From Thermoplasmatota archaeon (lineage in GTDB: Archaea > Thermoplasmatota > JAKEGO01): 64,000 nt of DNA. Both the position numbers and the translations under genes were made by a program. A model generated the notes under the pieces. It saw only the letters and a list, made by a program, of their open reading frames with translations, was not told the origin of the DNA and did no database searches. The stretch is taken from positions 62,001 through 126,000 of the forward strand of contig JANQNK010000008.1 of NCBI GenBank assembly GCA_028279595.1, written 5' to 3'. Below, piece after piece: positions 8,602 through 16,618 of the stretch (its first letter is position 1; each line of letters starts with the position of its first letter).

Positions 8602-10044
8602 ATGCCGGGATCAGATGTAGAGTCATTCTTCGACATAGAGAGGATGGACTATGTCGAGCAGGAGGGGGAGCCCGGCAAGGTCGCTACCGAGGTAGAGAGG
8701 AAGCCCGTGGTCATCTCGCTGGGCGGATCGCTGTTCTACGAGGACGATGAGGACGGCGCTGCCGTCCTGGCGATCGACTACCTGAAGGACGCCGCGGAGT
8801 GGCTCAAGGGCATTTCGAGGAGCTTCAAGGTGTTCGTCGTCGTCGGCGGAGGAAGGGCGGCCAAGGAGATGATCGTCGAGCTGCGCGACGAGGGCGTGAG
8901 CGAGTCGGCCCTCGACACCCTCGGGATCGACATGACCCGTGTGAACGCAAGGGTCCTCCGCTGCATTATGGACCTGCCCGGGCTTCGGGTACCCGAGGAC
9001 TTCGACAGGGCCCTGGCGGAGAGCGCATACAACAAGACGGTGATAATGGGAGGCACACACCCCGGGCACACGACGGACGCCGTGGCTGCCATGCTTGCAG
9101 AGATAGTAGGAGCCGCGGTGTTGGTAATAGCGACGGACGTCGACGGGATCTTCAACGCCGATCCCAACGAGGTCCCGGACGCAAGGCTTTTCGACGAGCT
9201 CTCCCCGTCGGACGTCTGCATCCTGTCCTCCGGATACGACGTGGGAGCCGGGTCCAAGGCGCCCATCGACCCCATGGCGGCCCGCATAATCGCTCGCTCT
9301 GGCATCAGGACCGTCATACTCAACGGAGCCGACCTCGACAATCTGGAGGCGGCGATCCGGGGAAGCGACTTCACCGGAACGTCCATCGAGGTCGAGGTGG
9401 AGAGCACCCTCGACGGATCGGACGCCGCTGACATCGCCGATGCCAAGCGCAAGGAGATCGAGAAGAAGGCGAAGAAGAAAGGAAAGGGCAGGTCCGAGGA
9501 TGACAAGGCCGAGGGGAAGAGATTGCTGCTCAAGAGCTTCTCCAAGGACGGTAAGAAGCCCAAGAAGAAGAAGCGGAAGAGGAAGGATCCAGAGGAAGAG
9601 ACCGCTGAGGAGTCTCCGGAAGAGGAGCCAGAAGCCGTAGAGGGACATGAGCAGGAAGAGGTAGAGGAGAAGGAACCTGAAGAGGAGCCCGAGGACGAGG
9701 AACCCGGGGAGCCTGAGCAGGTAGAGGAGAAGGAACCGGAGGAGGAGCCCAAGGACGAGGCTCCGGATCCCGAAGTGTCTGAAGGCGGTGAGGAAGCCCC
9801 CGATCCCGAGGAGCCTGAGGGTGGTGAGAAGGCACCCGAGCCGGAGCCCGACGAGGAACCGGCCGAAGAGGAAACCCCCGAGGAGGGTGGGACCGAGGAC
9901 GAGGATGGACCGGAGCCCGTGGGGGACCGAGCCGAAGATGACGCGGAGATCGAATGGTCGACGAGCGAGGATAAGGCCGACGGTCCCAAGAGGTCGTCCG
10001 ACCAGGACTGGGACCTTCCGAGCCTCGACGACGTCGAGGTCTAG
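8602..10044 (+). CDS. pyrH: UMP kinase (archaeal type) with long Lys/Glu-rich C-terminal tail
   Basis: A 480-residue protein. Residues about 30-260 form an amino acid kinase-fold UMP kinase, which phosphorylates UMP to UDP with ATP: VISLGGSL (phosphate loop), VVVGGGRAAKEMI, LGIDMTRVNARVL, MGGTHPGHTTDAVAAMLAE (UMP site), ATDVDGIFNADP and the late DPMAARII. Archaeal UMP kinase is normally about 225 residues. Here some 200 extra residues follow: a Lys-rich part (KKAKKKGKG, KKPKKKKRKRK) and then a Glu/Pro/Asp-rich part, surely disordered. Such tails recur in other proteins of this genome (10479-13172, 61575-63737). A run of eight T follows the stop codon. Confidence 0.88.
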   Translation: MPGSDVESFFDIERMDYVEQEGEPGKVATEVERKPVVISLGGSLFYEDDEDGAAVLAIDYLKDAAEWLKGISRSFKVFVVVGGGRAAKEMIVELRDEGVSESALDTLGIDMTRVNARVLRCIMDLPGLRVPEDFDRALAESAYNKTVIMGGTHPGHTTDAVAAMLAEIVGAAVLVIATDVDGIFNADPNEVPDARLFDELSPSDVCILSSGYDVGAGSKAPIDPMAARIIARSGIRTVILNGADLDNLEAAIRGSDFTGTSIEVEVESTLDGSDAADIADAKRKEIEKKAKKKGKGRSEDDKAEGKRLLLKSFSKDGKKPKKKKRKRKDPEEETAEESPEEEPEAVEGHEQEEVEEKEPEEEPEDEEPGEPEQVEEKEPEEEPKDEAPDPEVSEGGEEAPDPEEPEGGEKAPEPEPDEEPAEEETPEEGGTEDEDGPEPVGDRAEDDAEIEWSTSEDKADGPKRSSDQDWDLPSLDDVEV

Positions 10045-10048
10045 TTCG

Positions 10049-10056
10049 TTTTTTTT
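10049..10056 (+). terminator. Poly-T terminator after pyrH
   Basis: Eight consecutive T five bases after the pyrH stop codon, the usual intrinsic archaeal termination signal on the coding strand. Confidence 0.6.
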
Positions 10057-10103
10057 ACTTTCGTCAGCGTGAGCCTTATCTAACGGGGAGGACATTCCCG
10101 TTC

Positions 10104-10421
10104 ATGTTCTCGATGGTCGTCGGAACGTTCCCGGACGAGGAGACAGCGAAGGATATCATCAGGACCCTGGTCGATGAGAGGCTGATCGCCTGCGGATCGC
10201 TGTTCCCGTGCACATCGATCTACACATGGGAGGGGAAGACCGAGGAGAACGGGGAGGTAATGGCGGTCATGAAGACGAGGACATCCCTCGCGGACGATGT
10301 CTGCGCCAGGATCGTGGGGCTCCATCCGTACGACGTGCCCGAGGCGGTTTCCGTCCCGATAGGCACTGGACATCTCCAGTACCTGGAATGGATCGCGGAT
10401 TCCACAATGGGAATGAACTAG
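10104..10421 (+). CDS. cutA: Divalent-cation tolerance protein CutA
   Basis: A 105-residue protein of full CutA length. Family marks are LVDERLIACGSLFPCTSIYTWEGK, EENGEVMAVMKTR, HPYDVPEAVSVPI and the final YLEWI. CutA forms very stable trimers with a ferredoxin-like fold; it was named for copper tolerance, but its role in archaea is unclear. It has its own start ATG after a GGGGAGG stretch at 10084-10090. It is convergent with the long TPR gene. Confidence 0.93.
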   Translation: MFSMVVGTFPDEETAKDIIRTLVDERLIACGSLFPCTSIYTWEGKTEENGEVMAVMKTRTSLADDVCARIVGLHPYDVPEAVSVPIGTGHLQYLEWIADSTMGMN

Positions 10422-10440
10422 AAGTGGACCCACCCCACTT
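10422..10440. terminator. Hairpin between convergent cutA and TPR genes
   Basis: AAGTGG at 10422-10427 pairs perfectly with CCACTT at 10435-10440 around a 7-nt loop, directly after the cutA stop codon. A bidirectional terminator is plausible but not proven. Confidence 0.3.
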
Positions 10441-10478
10441 TGGGACGGATGAATCCTTTTCCGTAATACAGTGACCGC

Positions 10479-13172
10479 TCAGAGGAGATCGTCCTCGTCG
10501 TCCGATACCTCGGCGACCAGGTCCTCGAGGTCGCCCCAGTCCAGGACGTCCTCCTTCTTCTTCTTCTTCTCCCCTTCGGGCTCGGCCTCGACAGGTTCGA
10601 GCAGCACCTCGCCCTGGATCGGCTCCTCCGATTCGATGGGCTCGAACACCGTATCGTCCTCGGGAACGGGCTCCTCGACCGGTTCCGGTGCGGGTTCGTT
10701 AGGCGCCTTTTTCTTCTTCTTCTTCTTCTTCTTGGGCTTCGGCTCAGGCTTCTCCTCGACCGCGGCCGGTTCCAGGACAATGAGCTCGGGTCCGGTGTCG
10801 GGTTCCTTTGGCTCTGATGGGCGCGGCTTCGCCTCTGCGCCCTTCTTGAACTTCTTCTTCCTCTTCTTGACTGGCTCTTTGGGTTCGAGGACGGCCTCCT
10901 CGGCCGCTGCGGGTTCGAGAACGGGTGCCTCTTCCGGCTCCTTCTTTACGGGAGCCTTCGGTTTCGGCCTCGCCCTCTTCTTCTTCCAGACCGGCTTCTC
11001 CGGTTCCTCGGCCTTCTTCTCGAGAACGATGGGCTCGGCTGCCTCAAGAACGGGCGCCTCATCGGGCTCCTCGGCCTTGGGCTTTGGTGCCGGTTTCTTC
11101 GGGGCCTTCTTCTTCTTCTTGGGCTTGGGTTTGGGGGCCGGCTTCTTTGCGGTCGGTTCCGCTGCGGCCTCGACCGTCGCAGGTTCGATGACCGCTGGCT
11201 CATCCTTCCCCTCGGGCTTCACTGGTTCCAGGCCCACGGGCGCCAGCACGGGGATCTCGGTCTTCTCCTCCTTGCCCTTCTTGCCCTTCTTGCCCTTCTT
11301 TGGTGCCTTCGCCTTCTTTCCGGGCTTTCCGGCCGGAACAGGGGCCGCTGGCTTCTCGCCCTTCTTGCCCTTGCCCTTCTTCTCCTTCTTGCCCTTCTTG
11401 AACCTGCCCTTCTTTCCCTTATAGGGTTCGGCTTCCTCCGCGGGCGCCGGTGTCGGTGCCCCTGCACCGATGGGGGCTCCGGCCGGGAGCTTGATCCCGG
11501 GAGCGGCCTCCTCCTTCTTCTCGGGCTCCTCGGGGATCGCGTCGACGGCGACGACCTCGATGCCCTCGGCCTCGAGCTCCGCCTTCCGCTCGGGAGTGAT
11601 GATCTTCTTCTTTGCCACAGGCTTCTCCGGGACCTCGCCCTCTGGCTTGGCCTCCTCTGGAGCCTCGCCCTCGCCTGCCTCGGCCTCACCCTCGGGTGTG
11701 ACCGGCGCCTCTGCCTCGGGTGGCGTCTCCGGCTTGTCACGGAGCTGTGCTATGGCGAGGGTCGTCTTCTCGAGGCCCTTCTTCGCCTTGAGGTTCTCCG
11801 GGTCGATCCTCAGGGTCTCCTCGTAGGTGGCATTTGCCTCCTCGTATCGTTCGAGGTGCCTGAGCGTCAGGGCCTTGTTGTTGAGAACGTGAGTGTCACC
11901 AGGCTGGAGTTCGATGGCCTTGTCGTACATCACGAGGGCCTCGGCGTACTTCTCCTCCTTGAAGAATCCGTCCGCCTGCTCCTTGATACCGACGAAGTCT
12001 ACCGCTGCCATCTTGTCGAGTACGAAGTTGCGCTCCCGGACCACGTCTGGACGGTCTGGTGCCTTCTCGATGGCGGTGTCCAGAACGGTCAGGGCCTCCT
12101 CGTACCGGCTCAGCATGCTCAGGGCCCTTCCCCGGCCGATGAGAGCGTCGATCTTGTTCGGGTCCTCGGCGATGAGAGCGTCGTAGCTTGCCAGGGCAAG
12201 CTCGTAGTTCCCGGCGTCGTAGTGTCCGGTGGCCTCAGCGAACTCGGGCCCCAGCTCGATCGCGGGCTCCTCCTCGATCACATCGATGTCCAGGACCTCG
12301 ATGTCCATGATCTCCTCCTCGCCCTCGACCACTGCCTCGACCGCCTCGACGGTCACGGCCTCTCCCTCGAACTCGGCGCCTTCGGGCACCTCGCCCTCCA
12401 TCGGGAACTCCCCTAGCTCCTCGACGGCCTCCTCGACCTCGACTGTCTCGGGCTCCGGAGGGGGTATGTACTCGTCCATTATCGTCCTGAACAGTGTTTC
12501 GCCGCCCATGATGTCGTCCCATAGGGCGTCCTTCGGCTTCGCCTTGAAGTGCTTCTTCTTGGGAACGAACTCGATAGCCAGCCCGGTGGAGCGGTCCCTA
12601 ACCTCGATACGCTCGTCCGGTGGTCCGGCCGGTTTGGGTGGTTGCTCGGCACCCTCGGGTGCAGCGGCTCCGTCCTCGGCCGGCGCCTCGGGAGGCGGCG
12701 GTGGCGGGGGCGGTGGCGGTGCTGCCCCGTCCGCAGGTGGCGGCGGGGGCGGCGGGGGTGCCGGAGCGGCGCCTTCTGCCGCCGGTGGTGAGGCGGCTTC
12801 TGCAGGGGGCGCCGGAGGAACTGGTTCCTCGGGTGCCGGCGCGGCCGTCGGCTCGGGCGCCGGCGGCTCCGTTGATTTGTGGAATTCGAAGGAGATGGTG
12901 TCCGATACCTTCTTGACCATCGCAGGACCGTCCTCTGGCTCGGACGGGGGGGTTGCGATGGGAGCCTCTATCGTGTCCTCAACGTCGGTGAATCCACCGG
13001 AATCTAGCAGAAGTCCCGAGTCATCCCTCTCGCGTTCCTGACAGGCAGCGTAAACATCCTCGTTGAGCTTCTCACAAAGACTGCAAAGGGCCTCCGGTTT
13101 CAGCATCTTGCAGGGGTCGGAGGGGAGATTATCGAGGAAGGTGTTTACCTCGTTCAGATCCTTGTTGACCAT
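10479..13172 (-). CDS. Very long TPR protein with Cys-rich N terminus and Lys/Pro/Ala tail
   Basis: An 897-residue protein. The N terminus has four cysteines in about 24 residues (PCKMLKPEALCSLCEKL...AAC), which could hold a metal. A Pro/Ala/Gly-rich stretch follows, then about five tetratricopeptide repeats near 330-500 (examples YDAGNYELALASYDALI and LERYEEANATYEETL), a helical scaffold for protein partners. The remaining 400 residues alternate poly-Lys blocks with Pro/Glu/Ala segments and are low complexity. No membrane segment or signal peptide is seen, so it is cytoplasmic. ATG 13172 is preferred: GGTGA lies 5 nt before it, while the alternative at 13181 is a GTG. Function unknown; a scaffold binding nucleic acid or ribosomes is a guess from the charge pattern. 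Confidence 0.75.
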   Translation of the reverse strand: MVNKDLNEVNTFLDNLPSDPCKMLKPEALCSLCEKLNEDVYAACQERERDDSGLLLDSGGFTDVEDTIEAPIATPPSEPEDGPAMVKKVSDTISFEFHKSTEPPAPEPTAAPAPEEPVPPAPPAEAASPPAAEGAAPAPPPPPPPPADGAAPPPPPPPPPPEAPAEDGAAAPEGAEQPPKPAGPPDERIEVRDRSTGLAIEFVPKKKHFKAKPKDALWDDIMGGETLFRTIMDEYIPPPEPETVEVEEAVEELGEFPMEGEVPEGAEFEGEAVTVEAVEAVVEGEEEIMDIEVLDIDVIEEEPAIELGPEFAEATGHYDAGNYELALASYDALIAEDPNKIDALIGRGRALSMLSRYEEALTVLDTAIEKAPDRPDVVRERNFVLDKMAAVDFVGIKEQADGFFKEEKYAEALVMYDKAIELQPGDTHVLNNKALTLRHLERYEEANATYEETLRIDPENLKAKKGLEKTTLAIAQLRDKPETPPEAEAPVTPEGEAEAGEGEAPEEAKPEGEVPEKPVAKKKIITPERKAELEAEGIEVVAVDAIPEEPEKKEEAAPGIKLPAGAPIGAGAPTPAPAEEAEPYKGKKGRFKKGKKEKKGKGKKGEKPAAPVPAGKPGKKAKAPKKGKKGKKGKEEKTEIPVLAPVGLEPVKPEGKDEPAVIEPATVEAAAEPTAKKPAPKPKPKKKKKAPKKPAPKPKAEEPDEAPVLEAAEPIVLEKKAEEPEKPVWKKKRARPKPKAPVKKEPEEAPVLEPAAAEEAVLEPKEPVKKRKKKFKKGAEAKPRPSEPKEPDTGPELIVLEPAAVEEKPEPKPKKKKKKKKKAPNEPAPEPVEEPVPEDDTVFEPIESEEPIQGEVLLEPVEAEPEGEKKKKKEDVLDWGDLEDLVAEVSDDEDDLL

Positions 13173-13340
13173 CACTTTCACCTGTTCGGAACGGCGGGAA
13201 GACTGGGGCGTCTCAATGTCTGTTTGCCCCTATACAGTGATACCCCTTATTTATGTTTCGGTAAAAAATTCGTCCTGGCCAGGGGGGGCCAGAGGCACCG
13301 GATTCGGTCCCCCGCCGGCCGACCGTCCCCGGGGACGAAA

Positions 13341-14210
13341 ATGATAACTACATGCAGAACGGTCCTCGACCCGATGTCCCGGATCGAACGATTGATCGGA
13401 GCGGGGAGGGAACTTCCACTCTCGGGTCCGCTTGTGATGGGCATCGTCAACGCGACCCCCGACTCGTTCTTCGACGGAGGCAGATACAATGATATCGAGC
13501 GGGTTAGGTCTCGCATCGACCGCTTCCTCGAGGAGGGCGCCGACATCATAGACATCGGCGGGGAATCGACGAGGCCCGGCGCTGACCTCGTTCCCGTCGA
13601 AGAGGAGTTGATGCGTATCGTTCCGGCCGTCGAGCATGCGGTCGGGAAGGGAGCCTTCGTCTCCGTCGACACGAGGAAGCCAGAGGTGGCCGGAAGGGTG
13701 CTTGGCATGGGAGCACACATGATCAACAGCGTTGAGGGGCTGAGGTCCCCCGAGCTGACTGGTCTTGTGGCGGATCACGGCGCATCCGTCACGATCATGC
13801 ACATGAAGGGCGATCCGCGGACGATGCAGGACGATCCGACATACGGGGATGTGGTCGAGGAGGTCCGCGGATATCTCGATGGTCAGGTAGGGATCGCCGT
13901 CGAAGCAGGCATCGCCCGTGAGGGGATCGTCATCGACCCGGGGATCGGGTTCGGCAAGACACTCGAGCACAACCTGGCGATCCTGAACGGTCTCGACCGG
14001 TTCCTCGACATGGGTCAGCCCCTGATGATCGGGACGTCCAGGAAATCGGTCATCGGCAAGGTGCTGGACCTGCCGCCCGAAGAGAGGCTCGAGGGGTCCG
14101 TCGCCTCCTGCGTTATGGCTCTCGTGAAGGGTGCATCGATTTTCAGGGTCCACGACGTCCTGGAGACGAGGAGGGCCCTGGATATGGCACATTCGATAAT
14201 GTCGGTGTAA
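13341..14210 (+). CDS. folP: Dihydropteroate synthase
   Basis: A 289-residue TIM-barrel enzyme that joins a pterin pyrophosphate to p-aminobenzoate, or in methanopterin makers to a related arylamine, for C1-carrier synthesis. It has all family blocks: VMGIVNATPDSFFDGG, DIIDIGGESTRPGA, VSVDTRKPEVA, IMHMKGDPRTMQ, GIVIDPGIGFGKTLEHNL and IGTSRKSVIG. The ATG at 13341 follows GGGGACG; an upstream in-frame ATG at 13224 would add 39 residues unlike the family. It is divergent from the TPR gene and stops 6 nt before the stop of the opposing small gene at 14217. Confidence 0.93.
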   Translation: MITTCRTVLDPMSRIERLIGAGRELPLSGPLVMGIVNATPDSFFDGGRYNDIERVRSRIDRFLEEGADIIDIGGESTRPGADLVPVEEELMRIVPAVEHAVGKGAFVSVDTRKPEVAGRVLGMGAHMINSVEGLRSPELTGLVADHGASVTIMHMKGDPRTMQDDPTYGDVVEEVRGYLDGQVGIAVEAGIAREGIVIDPGIGFGKTLEHNLAILNGLDRFLDMGQPLMIGTSRKSVIGKVLDLPPEERLEGSVASCVMALVKGASIFRVHDVLETRRALDMAHSIMSV

Positions 14211-14216
14211 AGAGTG

Positions 14217-14522
14217 CTACTTCTTTGCCATCCTCTTCTTGCGTTCCTTCGCTGTAAAACCGGTTGCCTGGAACAGGAAATCGTTGTAGCGCCTGACAGT
14301 GTCCCCCGCGATCTCGGGATCGACGGTCGGGTCCATCTCGGTCTCGACCTCGAGGACCTTCTTGGAGGCCATCCGGCAGCTCAGCTTCTTCAGGCCGCCG
14401 AATGATGAGATGAAATGATCCCCGTCCTTCTCGACGCTTCCGAATATCTCGCTCATGATGTTGTCCAGCCCGCGGTCCTCGAGCTGGTAGTGGTGACCCC
14501 TCTTGATGTCGTAATCCTGCAT
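14217..14522 (-). CDS. Small conserved archaeal protein (DUF5611-like)
   Basis: A 101-residue soluble protein beginning MQDYDIKRGHHYQLED and ending in a strongly basic KERKKRMAKK. Mixed alpha/beta composition with an FGGLKKLSCRM strand region. I recall similar short proteins in Thermoplasmata under DUF5611, but this assignment is from memory of the pattern and is weak. The ATG at 14522 is preferred over a TTG six bases upstream. It lies in the same direction as the next two genes upstream but 58 nt away. No function can be given. Confidence 0.65.
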   Translation of the reverse strand: MQDYDIKRGHHYQLEDRGLDNIMSEIFGSVEKDGDHFISSFGGLKKLSCRMASKKVLEVETEMDPTVDPEIAGDTVRRYNDFLFQATGFTAKERKKRMAKK

Positions 14523-14579
14523 GGACAACGGTACGGAATTGCTCTATAAAAATCTGTCCGCAATGGATCAGGTAGAACG

Positions 14580-14849
14580 TCATGCGTCGAACCCTGACTC
14601 GACGGACCGGACGACCTCCCATGCGACGGTCTCATCGGGCGTCTTGACCAGCACCTTTCCCTCCTTGAAGAGGCTGTACTCGATCCCATCCGGTGAACGG
14701 ATGACGAGCAGGACACCTGCGTCCGTGAGGACCTCGTGCCCGGACGGGCAGAGCCTTTCCGCGATTTCATGGATATCCTGAGAGAATTCCCCGTCCGGAC
14801 GGGCGACGTAGGCCTGACCGGAGTTGCACGATCTAAGGACCGAGTACAT
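14580..14849 (-). CDS. Small hypothetical protein overlapping the ThiI-like gene
   Basis: An 89-residue soluble protein (MYSVLRSCNSGQAYVARPDGEF start) of unknown family. The middle (VLTDAGVLLVIRSPDGIEYSLFKEGKVLVKTPDE) reads as antiparallel beta strands with a final helix. Its ATG lies inside the last codons of the ThiI-like gene (17-nt overlap), so the two are translationally coupled. Its job is therefore probably linked to sulfur transfer or to the same tRNA modification. Confidence 0.6.
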   Translation of the reverse strand: MYSVLRSCNSGQAYVARPDGEFSQDIHEIAERLCPSGHEVLTDAGVLLVIRSPDGIEYSLFKEGKVLVKTPDETVAWEVVRSVESGFDA

Positions 14850-15468
14850 GGACCTCCACCTCCTCGAGAGCGGAAACGGTCAGGTCACCGGGATCCATCT
14901 TTCCCTCCTCGGCGAGTATCCTGTCGAGCTGAGAACGAGTTGCTGGCTTGGGCGGTGCCATCATGCAGCAGATACCCGGAAGGGAGGATATCTCGAAGGT
15001 CCCGATATCCTTCGCGATGTTGATTATCTCCTCCTTGTCCATGGCGATCAGCGGGCGCAGGACCTGCACCGGGGAGGCCGAGTTCTCCGCGAGAAGGTTC
15101 TCAACGGTCTGGGACGCGACCTGGCCGACGGAGTCGCCGGTGACAAGGGCATCGTACCCCTCCTTTTCCGCGAGGGCGCCGGCCGTGCGGAGCATCATCC
15201 TCCGGCAGAGTACGCATTGATACCGCCGTTCGCACTCGCGACCGATGGCCGACTGATTCTCCCCGTGTGGGATGACGTACAGCTTCATCTGGCGGTCGGT
15301 CCGGGACGCGATGACCCTGCCAAGCGAAAGCACACGTTCAACGTAGTCCTCCTCGGTGAAGGGCCTGTTGTCGAAATGGGCGAGGTCGACGTCGAAGCCC
15401 TGCTTCGCGATGAGATAGGCCGCGACAGGGGAGTCGATCCCTCCGGACAGGAGCGCCAGGACTCGCAT
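14833..15468 (-). CDS. ThiI-like PP-loop sulfurtransferase, standalone AANH domain
   Basis: A 211-residue protein matching the C-terminal ATP-pyrophosphatase domain of ThiI, which adenylates tRNA uridine for 4-thiouridine formation. The PP-loop is LALLSGGIDSPVAAYL at the N terminus. RRYQCVLCRRMMLRTA, ALVTGDSVGQVASQT and LRPLIAMDKEEI follow the family order. ThiI proper also has an N-terminal THUMP/ferredoxin-like part that is absent here, so RNA binding must come from another protein or the enzyme has another substrate. Cysteine pairs at CVLC and GICCMM could carry persulfide. The ATG at 15468 has CTTTATTAG about 27 nt upstream and no leader. Confidence 0.82.
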   Translation of the reverse strand: MRVLALLSGGIDSPVAAYLIAKQGFDVDLAHFDNRPFTEEDYVERVLSLGRVIASRTDRQMKLYVIPHGENQSAIGRECERRYQCVLCRRMMLRTAGALAEKEGYDALVTGDSVGQVASQTVENLLAENSASPVQVLRPLIAMDKEEIINIAKDIGTFEISSLPGICCMMAPPKPATRSQLDRILAEEGKMDPGDLTVSALEEVEVHVLGP

Positions 15469-15603
15469 CACTGTCGGATTCGCCCGTGTCTAATAAAGGT
15501 ATTTCCCGAATCCACAAGACCGTCGACCGGTCCGACATCGGTCCCACCAATACTGAAAACGTTAAGTAATCCGGACATCGATTGGCTGTCGGGACTGACC
15601 GTC

Positions 15604-16605
15604 ATGGCCCGGATACTGTTCGTCTACCAGAAGATGCTCTCCTTCGTGCAGCACGACCGGGAGATCCTGGAGAGGGAGCACGAGCTCGTCGACTTCGAGT
15701 TCCCTCTGCAGCCGCCGTCAAGGCGCAAATCCGCGACTTGGATCCTGTCGCATGCCCGCCGGTTGAAGAGGGCGATGAGGGACGTCGATGGCACCTTCAT
15801 ATGGTTCGGCGACATACCGACCGCGTTCGCCGTCAGGAGCGCCCGCAGGCTCGGGAAGAGGAGCATAGTGGTCGCCGGCGGATATGGCGCGGCGTACATC
15901 CATGGGACCGATTATGGACTCCAGAACAGACAGTTCAGAAGACCCTTCGCCAAATACTCGTTCGAGAAGGCGGACCTCGTCGTCACGGTCTCGAAGCGGA
16001 TGCGGAAGGACCTCCACAGATTCGCGAGGCCGAGGAAGGAAGTGATGATCTACAACGGTATCAGAACCGAACTGTATTCTCCCGGCAACAAGCATAGGAA
16101 GGTACTCTCTGTGGCAGAGATGACGCCGATCACTCGGTGGAAGAAGGGGATCGAGACCTACGTCAGGGCCGCGGAACACTTGCCAGACGTACCGTTCATT
16201 ATGGTCGGAAGCAGCGTCGAGGGGACGGAGGAGGAGCTCAAGAGCATCGCATCCGACAACGTCGAGTTCAGGGGATTCATCCCCTTTGAAGAGCTTCTCG
16301 CGCTATTCCAGACTTCTAAGGTATACGTTCAGGTGTCAGCCTACGAGAGCTTCGGTTACGCACCCGCTGAATCGATGCTGTGTGAGGGTGTTCCCGTGGT
16401 GACCAGACGGGGGGCCCTTCCGGAGGTCGTCGGGGACACCGGCTACTACGTACCATACGACGATCCGGTCAAGACCGCGAAGGCCGTCGAACTCGCCCTG
16501 GATTCGGACCTCGGGACCTGCGCCCGGGAACGAGTGCTCGAGAGGTTCTCGCTCGAGCGACGGCAGGAGCTCCTATTAGAAGCGGTCGGGAAGGTCCTTA
16601 GTTAG
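15604..16605 (+). CDS. Glycosyltransferase family 4
   Basis: A 333-residue GT-B-fold glycosyltransferase. The N-terminal acceptor domain holds VAGGYGAAYIHGTDYG and VTVSKRMRKDL. The C-terminal nucleotide-sugar domain has SVAEMTPITRWKKGIETYVRAA, IMVGSSVEGTEEELK, VEFRGFIPFEELLALF and the hallmark ESFGYAPAESMLCEGVPVVTRRGALPEV (E-x7-E motif). It would add a sugar to a lipid, glycan or surface protein on the cytoplasmic face. The ATG at 15604 is the start that matches the family. It is a single gene, convergent with the secreted subtilase. Sugar and acceptor unknown. Confidence 0.88.
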   Translation: MARILFVYQKMLSFVQHDREILEREHELVDFEFPLQPPSRRKSATWILSHARRLKRAMRDVDGTFIWFGDIPTAFAVRSARRLGKRSIVVAGGYGAAYIHGTDYGLQNRQFRRPFAKYSFEKADLVVTVSKRMRKDLHRFARPRKEVMIYNGIRTELYSPGNKHRKVLSVAEMTPITRWKKGIETYVRAAEHLPDVPFIMVGSSVEGTEEELKSIASDNVEFRGFIPFEELLALFQTSKVYVQVSAYESFGYAPAESMLCEGVPVVTRRGALPEVVGDTGYYVPYDDPVKTAKAVELALDSDLGTCARERVLERFSLERRQELLLEAVGKVLS

Positions 16606-16618
16606 GCTTCCTCCGATG

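Noticed and set aside
10471..11424. Phe/Ser/Gly-rich frame on the plus strand
   Set aside because: Shadow of the Lys/Pro/Ala tail of the TPR gene.
14824..15603. N-terminal extension of the glycosyltransferase frame
   Set aside because: It would run antisense to the ThiI-like gene; the family start is at ATG 15604.
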